Source: Cladopsammia gracilis
Taxonomy: Eukaryota > Cnidaria > Anthozoa > Scleractinia > Dendrophylliidae
DNA length: 64,000 nucleotides
NCBI GenBank assembly: GCA_022457155.1
Contig: JAJGOT010000039.1
Location: forward strand, 343,001 to 407,000
Reading direction: 5' to 3'
This document shows, piece by piece, positions 57,410 to 64,000 of this stretch (position 1 is its first letter; each line of letters begins with the position of its first letter). The translations under genes were made by a program, and so were the position numbers. The notes beneath the pieces are model-generated. The model was not told where the DNA came from. It searched no databases and worked only from the letters and a program-made list of their open reading frames with translations.

Positions 57410-59682
57410 TCAGGCTGATTAGGGTATTACATTTCACAATTCCAAACCTGAAGAACTTAGAAATTATAAAAAAAACTAAACATAAATATATAGCGTTTTC
57501 TGATTTAGCGGAAATAACGCGAAAACGGGAGGATTTTTTCCGGATATATAATTGATACTATCCATTAGATTATTACAATGGAATTCAATTCATTCTATAG
57601 GTGTCAGAACATTCACTGAAGCGTGATGCTTGAAGTTGTTTCTCGCGGTGAATTTGCCTATAAAGAGCTGTAAGCCCGGCGCAGCTTTTTCTCGACAACT
57701 ACAGTGAGCTTACTTTACCATTTTGTAAACAAGGCCAAACACACGACAAATTAATCTAGCCCTGCTAAATGAGGGTTGTAATGGGGGTACCCAATTGTCA
57801 GTTAACTACTATTTTTTAGGCCAATTGTCAGTTAACAAGAGGCTACACTGGTAGCCTATACTCATGCGCTTTTATAAGAAAGTTTTACGTTTCTCTTTTT
57901 TAACTGGGTCACGCTGTCGGAAATCGGTTCATTTCAATATCTTCATTCATTGATGTTATCAAGTGATTTAGTTTGACAAGTAGGAAACTACGTATATCAG
58001 TAAGGCTTTTAAATTTGCAATGTTAGATAAAGGTTACTTTACAGGCCATGTGAATGACCAGAGTGAATGCGTTTTCGGGATCGGTGAACATTGTGACTAA
58101 GGATCTAGGGACTTTGCGATTAAATCATTCTTACTTGAAAATTGTCATGGACTTCTTGTGCCAAACAGAGGCGTTCGCGACAACGCACCCCTTCCCTCTA
58201 AATGAATTTTGCGTGACATAAGCCTTGCTTTGTTTACATAAAACCAGAGACAGAGAAATGTATGGAAAACTAAAACAAGCAACAGGCCCCCAAAATTTGT
58301 CAGTAGAACTCTTTGCCGTGTAGCTTTAGTTTATATTTTTTTTTAGAACAGCCGCTTTACGGAAATTATTCGACATTAGATTCTCATACAAAAACCATAA
58401 TTTCTCACCTGTCAAGATAGCTTCCAAAACCGTAATAAGGATCGTTAAGATGTCTGTTTGATACAGGATCGTACACAGAGAGTATGGGAAGGAAAAAATC
58501 GAAACTCACTGATGCTTGTGTCCAATAAAATACGGTGTGTCCACTTACTTTGGAGTCTGCTTAATAAAGGTTTTACTGTAATCATAAATCTTACTCATTT
58601 AATCTAACACTGAAAAGGGCTCGTGTGGTTAACCCCGGGGTCAACCCGCGTTCGCGTTCTAGGACAAAATTCTAAACAAAAAGACGAAACAAAGTATACA
58701 CCATGTATCTCACTTGTCGCAAATCCCATTAGAAAAGGTAGCTCCATTTCCAACTGAGCCTTTGTAACAGCTTTCCCGTCGATCTTCTCTAATCGGAAGG
58801 CAACTTTAAATCAAACGCACCGAGTCCAAACTTTCCGCTTATTGTTTGATTATATGTCCATTGAATTGTGCTTTGTCATGTCAAACGGAATGCGACCTAT
58901 GTGTCGTTCGAATGCCGATCCTTTGTCATCATCTCGATCTAAAAACTCAGAATAACTTTGACCACGCCACTCGACGTCATCACGGAGATCAAGGTCAACG
59001 CTCTACGACCCTGGTACCTTTCGCAAATAATTGTTTTATTATGCATATTCCTGAGCTGCACATGTGAAGACAAGAGCGCGCACAAAAAAGTGATTAATGC
59101 ACAGCAGACAAACTATTGTCTGTAGGTATGACATCACTTCTACTTATATAAATTCATTGTTTGTAGGTATGACGTAACAGAAACAGCAAGCAATAATTAG
59201 CTGCGTGCTTATAGCCAATCAAAATCGAGCTAGTGGCACCAATGTATAATAATATAAATGCATCGCAACCGCAAAACCACATAGCGGAGTCGGTGTAGGC
59301 CTGTCATGAACCTCATTTCGATCTAAGGGAAACTAAAAAAGTGACCGCCAGGAGTGGTGTCCTGTTTACACGCTCCAGACCCAATATTTTCTATATAAGT
59401 GCGTCCATAGCAGACGTGACCGAAAAATGACCACGTGATCACCATTTTCCCGCCATCTTTCACGTCAAAATATATAAAACAGCAGAACAGACTTGATACT
59501 TAAGCTAACTACAAAACGTTCCGTTTCATTATGCAAGAGTAGGAAGTAAGTACATATCTTATGTCACAAAATAATAATATTATGTATTAAACAGAATATA
59601 AGTTAAAATACTAGAAACTATATTAATTACTTTTCAACACATGCCCAGTCTGAGATAAACAACATGGTTTTACTGAGTTTTT
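57410..59682. other. non-coding stretch, nothing recognised
   Basis: AATTGTCAGTTAAC is duplicated at ~57791 and ~57822. The short ORF at 58846 has no motif. The 3' UTR of the GPCR gene should lie at the right end. Confidence 0.4.
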
Positions 59683-60552
59683 TCATCTACGACGAAGCAA
59701 AATTTTCGTTTCTCGTTTTATATCTTGTTTAAGAAATGCGTACACCAAAGGGTTCAAAACGGAGTTCGCCATGAGAAGTAACGAAAAAGCAGTTCGTGTG
59801 TCCACAGTCACCTCACAAAGCTCAAACGTATCACAAAATGTTATGTAGATCTCAGTTCCATAGCACGTCACAAAAATAGCCACAACTGCGACTACAATCC
59901 GTACTGTTGACATTTTTAATCCTGTTTTGGGTGCCTTCATTGTTATTTTCCTTGTTGGTTGGTTAAAGCGAACCTGAATCAACAGAGATGACATTTCAAG
60001 AGATATCTTTCGAGCAATATATAAGATATGCAAAGTAGCGACTATGAGAATAATTGTTGGTGCGATTTCAAACAACATTGTGTAGGTGACAAAGAATGCG
60101 CGTTCTTGTCCGGCAGAGAGCTTGCTATAGTAAAGGCTGTGGATCCATCGAGCTGCAAAAAGAAAAGTTGGAGTTCCCCAAGATGCCGCAATCAAAGCGA
60201 TAATCCTTTTCGAAGTCATGAAACTAAGGTATTTTAGCGAATATACGATGGCAATGTAACGTTCTGTGATCATAGCCATTAAAGCGAACATAGAAACTTC
60301 ACTGAAAGAAGACACAAAATTTAAGCGAACGTCATCGTCGCATACATTTTCAAGTAACAGGTTGCAGACAAAAGAAGCTGGGAAATATCCGCATGTTACA
60401 CTTAAATCAGCAACAGCAAGCGACAATATAAACCAATTGGCATTTGTTTGTAACCTTCTCCGTTTCGCGATAATAAAAATAACCCAAGTATTTCCCACAA
60501 ATCCAAAAATCGTTACGAACCAACCAACAATCCAAAACCAGTGAACGGACAT
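59683..60552 (-). CDS. rhodopsin-class (class A) orphan GPCR, intronless
   Basis: 289 residues with seven hydrophobic segments. Class A landmarks: GN at 20-21 (TM1), LAVAD at 45-49 (TM2 Asp49), Cys71 at the top of TM3, ERY at 97-99 (for DRY), Trp125 in TM4 and NPLVY at 267-271 (TM7). The TM6 toggle motif CWxP is absent (VTCYGTE instead). The second extracellular loop (~139-152) has no Cys to pair with Cys71. Intracellular loop 3 is basic (FNQPTRKITMKAPKTGLKMS). Short termini and single-exon structure are typical of the large cnidarian class A expansions. The ligand cannot be inferred. Confidence 0.88.
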   Translation of the reverse strand: MSVHWFWIVGWFVTIFGFVGNTWVIFIIAKRRRLQTNANWFILSLAVADLSVTCGYFPASFVCNLLLENVCDDDVRLNFVSSFSEVSMFALMAMITERYIAIVYSLKYLSFMTSKRIIALIAASWGTPTFLFAARWIHSLYYSKLSAGQERAFFVTYTMLFEIAPTIILIVATLHILYIARKISLEMSSLLIQVRFNQPTRKITMKAPKTGLKMSTVRIVVAVVAIFVTCYGTEIYITFCDTFELCEVTVDTRTAFSLLLMANSVLNPLVYAFLKQDIKRETKILLRRR

Positions 60553-61731
60553 CTTTACGTTAACCGCGGTTGCAGCTTGGAATAGTTACGTTGGGTTACT
60601 TCAGTTTGCTTTATGCTTATGAAAATGTTCTAGGTATTATTCACTCTAAAGGACGTCTGTGACAAGCCTTAGGCATACATCTATCAAGACTATCATCGCC
60701 TTATATATAATTAATGAATCGATTTATATTACTTTCTCTCTCTCTGTTTTTCAACCATCGTGAAATTTATTGCTGTGTAATTGATGACAGACAGGCTCTC
60801 AATTCCGGCGTGTTTTCAAAAGACAAACTATCTTTTGACTTTTGCTAAAAAATAAGAGGGTTGTCCAATACTCTCGACCTGATACGACCATTAGCATAAG
60901 CGAAGCATAAACATTTGCATCAAGTGAAAACGAACAGTGGCTTAAGCACGTCCCACGAACAAGGTTTCTATGATCATGACAAGTGTCCGTGACAAATTTT
61001 ACAAGTTTTATTTGCTCATGTGTATTAATAGCAAGTTTTCTTTGACAAGTTATGCCTTGACGAGTTTTATTTGTCCGTGTGAACGAATAAACAAGTTATC
61101 TTTGACAAGTTTTGTCTCAGGGTAGCCAACAATATAATTGTACAGCGAACGAAGAAAACACAACTGGCGCCATTTTATTCGTTGACCACGGCTTACATCG
61201 GCTTGCATGTAAATTATAACAAGGGAGAAATGGCATGGCAAGATACCAGGAACTTCAGCTCTCGTGAGCTCAAGAAACTCTTGTAGTCAGTCTTTTTTGT
61301 TTCTATTTCTATAGGATTCTGCCTTTGCCCACAAACTTTCTCTTTTTCAAAGGTATTCTAGTAGAAGCGATGTGGCAGAATCGGTCCAACAAACAGTTTA
61401 AGCTGCAATGTTGTTATCCGCCAAGACTGGTACTCCAAACAACAAGACCGCTGAGCGCCCGCAATTTCGCAACGATTCTTGTCAAGTTTTCAGACAAGCA
61501 AGTTTTGCGATTTATCAAGTTTTTCTATGACAAGTTACCTTGTTCAAAAGCTAGCATGCCAGCTTTTGAAAATAAAATCAAATCAAAGTGTAGAGCAAGA
61601 TTTGGTAGAGAATTGGCGTTCGCGCTAGTTTTTCTATCTTTTTGCTGCTACACCGTGCTGACAAGACCCAACCAGGTCGAAACAGCTGTCCACGGTTGCA
61701 TTTGGGCTCTATCATGTCGTTGTCGCGTTAA
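60553..61731. other. non-coding stretch with TTTGACAAGTT repeats
   Basis: ACAAGTTTTATTTG and TTTGACAAGTT words recur at 60990-61110 and 61480-61545. The ORF 61325-61744 overlaps repeats and has no motif. Confidence 0.45.
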
Positions 61732-61919
61732 ATGTTCTACGTAGTATCAGCCTTGCTCTATACTTTGATTGTATCTCTATTTTTGGCTGACTAGATCTGT
61801 TACAGATCCTACGTACACCGGCAGCATGTTCTAGGTAGTATCAGCCTTGCTCTATACTTTGATTGTATCTCTATCCTTGGCTGACTAGATCTGTTACAGA
61901 TCCTACGTACACCAGCAGC
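61732..61919. repeat. 94-bp tandem duplication
   Basis: Two units beginning ATGTTCTACGTAGTATCAGC (61732) and ATGTTCTAGGTAGTATCAGC (61826), ~95% identical, each ending CCTACGTACACC(G/A)GCAGC. An inverted relative lies at 54.1 kb. Confidence 0.92.
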
Positions 61920-62181
61920 ATTTTCGTTCGCGGTCCTTTGCTTCTTATTTACTTGTTATATTTTGGAACCGTAGATCTTTTCAGATCCGAAATGCTGCTT
62001 ATTTATTTTTTACATGGTATTGGCTATGTATTCGTTGAGGGATGGTTCTGTCTATCCTCAATAGGCTGTTTTAGCAACAGGACGGGACGTCAGGTGAGGA
62101 CGTCGCGCTCGGTTAAAGGGACTGGAAACTAGCAGTTTTGGCGCGTTCTCATTTTGTCAAGTCGTGTTGAGGACGTGAGAT

Positions 62182-62854
62182 CAGCCATTTTGCCGTCGGC
62201 GAGAGAACGTCGAAGAAAAAGCTAGGTAAGAGGCCTTAAATTAACTTCCTAACAAATAATTTCGATTTGTTTAGCTTACATGATCTCGGGGAAGTCTAAC
62301 AGTAGTATTTTTCTCGGTTTTGTTCTTTTAAAATCGCCAAAACATTCTATCACAACAAAGCATATTTTTCTGTGCTCCAGTGAAGCTTACAGTGTCCAAG
62401 TGTTTCCTCGCCGTGAATATTTTAGCAGGCTTTTATGCTAATGAATTGCACTATCTTTCGTATTTCAGGTTGGAAATGGCTGATGCACATAAGAAGTAAG
62501 ACTTAAGTAAATTCGAATTTTAAAATGTTTATTCTTAACTTGGAGAACCAGTTACAACTTTTTAAGCTTACTGCTCGTTACTAGAAATCTAAAAATTTTT
62601 AAACTTATCGAATTGAAGTTTGTTACATAAGTACCGTATATAGAATATGGCTTTGGATCTGAAAGCCGTAAATATGATGCACATGGCTGGAAAAGATGGG
62701 TCTGCTTCAAAAGCAACTCCAAATGCAGATAGAAAGTCAACAGCAACAACAGCAGCAACAGAACATGATACAACAGCAACTCATGGCCATGATGCAGCAG
62801 CAACAACAGCAAATGCAGCTTATGTTTGGACAAGTCTTTAAAGACAAGCAGTGA
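62182..62854 (+). pseudogene. remnant of Harbinger-type accessory gene: leader exons and Gln-rich C-terminus
   Basis: A splice donor GTAAGA follows a leader at ~62182-62225. A short exon 62474-62493 (CAG acceptor; MADAHK, then GTAAGA) begins a protein. The frame 62678-62854 (ATG 62696) encodes ~52 residues rich in Gln and Met: KQLQMQIESQQQQQQQQ, LMAMMQQQQQQMQLMFGQVF, KDKQ. Such Q/M-rich C-termini are common in the Myb/SANT-like partner proteins of PIF/Harbinger transposons; the SANT domain is not visible here. It is convergent with the transposase. The joining of these exons is inference. Confidence 0.45.
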
Positions 62855-63024
62855 TATTGTTTGGTGAAACTGTTTTTTTAATCTGTAACTTTTGATCAAT
62901 ACATTCCATGTTTCAGTCCCTTATAATTTCAGGCGGCTGTTATGTAAATTTAAAAAGTTAATTAATAAACGAGGTTGTTGTTATGAAATGCATAATGTAT
63001 TGCTCAGTTACTATTCCGTGTAGA

Positions 63025-64000
63025 TTACCAGAAATAGTCTTGGAGACTAGGAGGATCAAAATTAAAATATTCAGACACAATATTCCCATAGATGCATGTA
63101 TGGGCATTCTGGAGAATACCACAAACTAGGTATATTTTCCCCACTGGACTTAGGCCAATTTTAAGTTGCTTTTTAAAGTCAACAAACTTGTAATAGTTTT
63201 GAATGTTTCCGAATATCCACTCTACAGATATCCTGACTTCACTCATCGCTTCATTGAATCTCTGCATTTGAGGCGTCAAATGTGCATCTCTAAATGGAGC
63301 TTGTAAATGAATTCCTAGGGGGTAAGCTGGGTCCCCATACAAGCATAAGGGTTGACCATGATCCCAAGCAACCCTTTGCAGTTCCCTTAACATTCCTGAT
63401 TCGTGTAGCATCGTGCTATCGTGTCTTCGTCCTTCAAATGGCCCAGCTAAATTAGCGATAAGGCCATTTGGGGTCACAATGCTTTGAAATTTTATAGCAT
63501 GGACACGTTTGTGTCCATTGTACACTACGCGTTGATTGTTTTGAGGCCTTGCTATTCTGCAGAGTCCCATCAACAAAACCAAAACAGTTATGCAATGGAG
63601 CCCCTCGATTGTGGATGCTTGCTGCATAGCGCCGCAGTATTTGAGGCTGAAGAAATGGCTGATTCCAAGACTCGAGACGATGGTGATGTGTGGTGTATAC
63701 GTAATTCAATACTGTGTTGAAAATAAGGCACAATTCCGTCGGATTTCTGCCAAAGCGCGGAACCATGTCAGTGTACCTGCATGGAAAAGCGAGCCGTTTT
63801 AAAAGAATGCACAAGCCTTCAAGTTTAGAACATACTGTTCTCTGTGAACAAATGAACGTGTCTGGTAAACCTAAAACTTCCAATAACGAGTAGATGTCAG
63901 CTTTGTTGAATCTTAATTCTGTTCTGCACTCGGCATCATCCCAGTTATCGAAGTCAAATTTCTCAAATTTCCAGTAGGGAAACAATTCCCTGGACTTGTT
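63025..64000 (-). pseudogene. PIF/Harbinger-type DDE transposase (HARBI1-like), frameshifted, 5' end off window
   Basis: Two overlapping minus frames form one protein with a single-base frameshift near 63575. The first half has ADIYSLLEVLGLP, RTVCSKLEGLCILLKRL and NCFGFVDGT; the second continues RVVYNGHKRVHAIKFQSIVT, GPFEGRRHDSTMLHESG, LYGDPAYPLG, RISVEWIFGNI and ends HTCIYGNIVSEYFNFDPP. Likely catalytic residues: Asp of VDGT, Asp of YGDPAYPL, Glu of VEWIFG. DDE transposases of this family cut and rejoin DNA at 3-bp TWA targets. The frameshift may be real decay or a sequencing error. The N-terminus lies beyond 64000. Confidence 0.9.

Noticed and set aside
61325..61744. 139-residue ORF
   Set aside because: It spans repeated TTTGACAAGTT words and the start of the 94-bp tandem repeat, and no domain is recognisable.

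Overview
This window is a nuclear fragment of an animal genome, almost certainly a hexacorallian cnidarian and most likely a stony coral. Spliced genes with GT/AG introns, a eukaryotic tRNA-Lys with a T-run terminator, LINE, Harbinger-type and MITE debris, and a very large PRGamide-type neuropeptide precursor all point that way. The species call is inference; the intron-exon models below were built by hand from splice sites, reading phase and protein continuity.

Layout. 0-8.4 kb: a three-exon minus-strand gene for a PQ-loop membrane protein; its 4.6-kb first intron carries a 2.2-kb DNA transposon (element A) with a decayed SAM-domain gene. 8.6-15.2 kb: nested mobile elements, namely a 3.3-kb transposon with ~380-bp inverted termini and a PIN-like/CXC protein, two LINE 3' ends, a foldback element, and element B, a relative of element A with a TAA target duplication. 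15.6-17.7 kb: an RTE-like LINE bounded by a 12-bp target duplication. 18-23 kb: simple repeats and MITEs. 23.1-25.5 kb: the PRGamide-type neuropeptide precursor (minus). 26-31 kb: no convincing gene, one Tc1/mariner-like nonautonomous element. 31.6-32.8 kb: an intronless four-RRM protein with a mitochondrial-type leader (plus). 34.2-43.9 kb: a complete eight-exon PREB/SEC12 gene (minus), convergent with the RRM gene. 44-46.2 kb: a hAT-like element and a near-perfect 183-bp palindrome. 47-53.8 kb: a minus-strand gene for a small secreted or single-pass membrane protein, with apparent exon-duplication remnants; a tRNA-Lys sits in its last intron. 54-59.6 kb: repeats only, apart from one doubtful small ORF. 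59.7-60.6 kb: an intronless rhodopsin-class GPCR (minus). 62.1-64 kb: a Harbinger-like element with a Gln-rich partner ORF and a frameshifted DDE transposase running off the end of the window.

The genes do not form one pathway. PREB/SEC12 belongs to ER export (COPII). The PQ-loop protein is probably an organelle-membrane transporter. The neuropeptide gene and the orphan GPCR are signalling components, but nothing in the window links them as ligand and receptor. Most of the remaining sequence is mobile-element derived, with at least five layers of nesting that can be ordered from target duplications.
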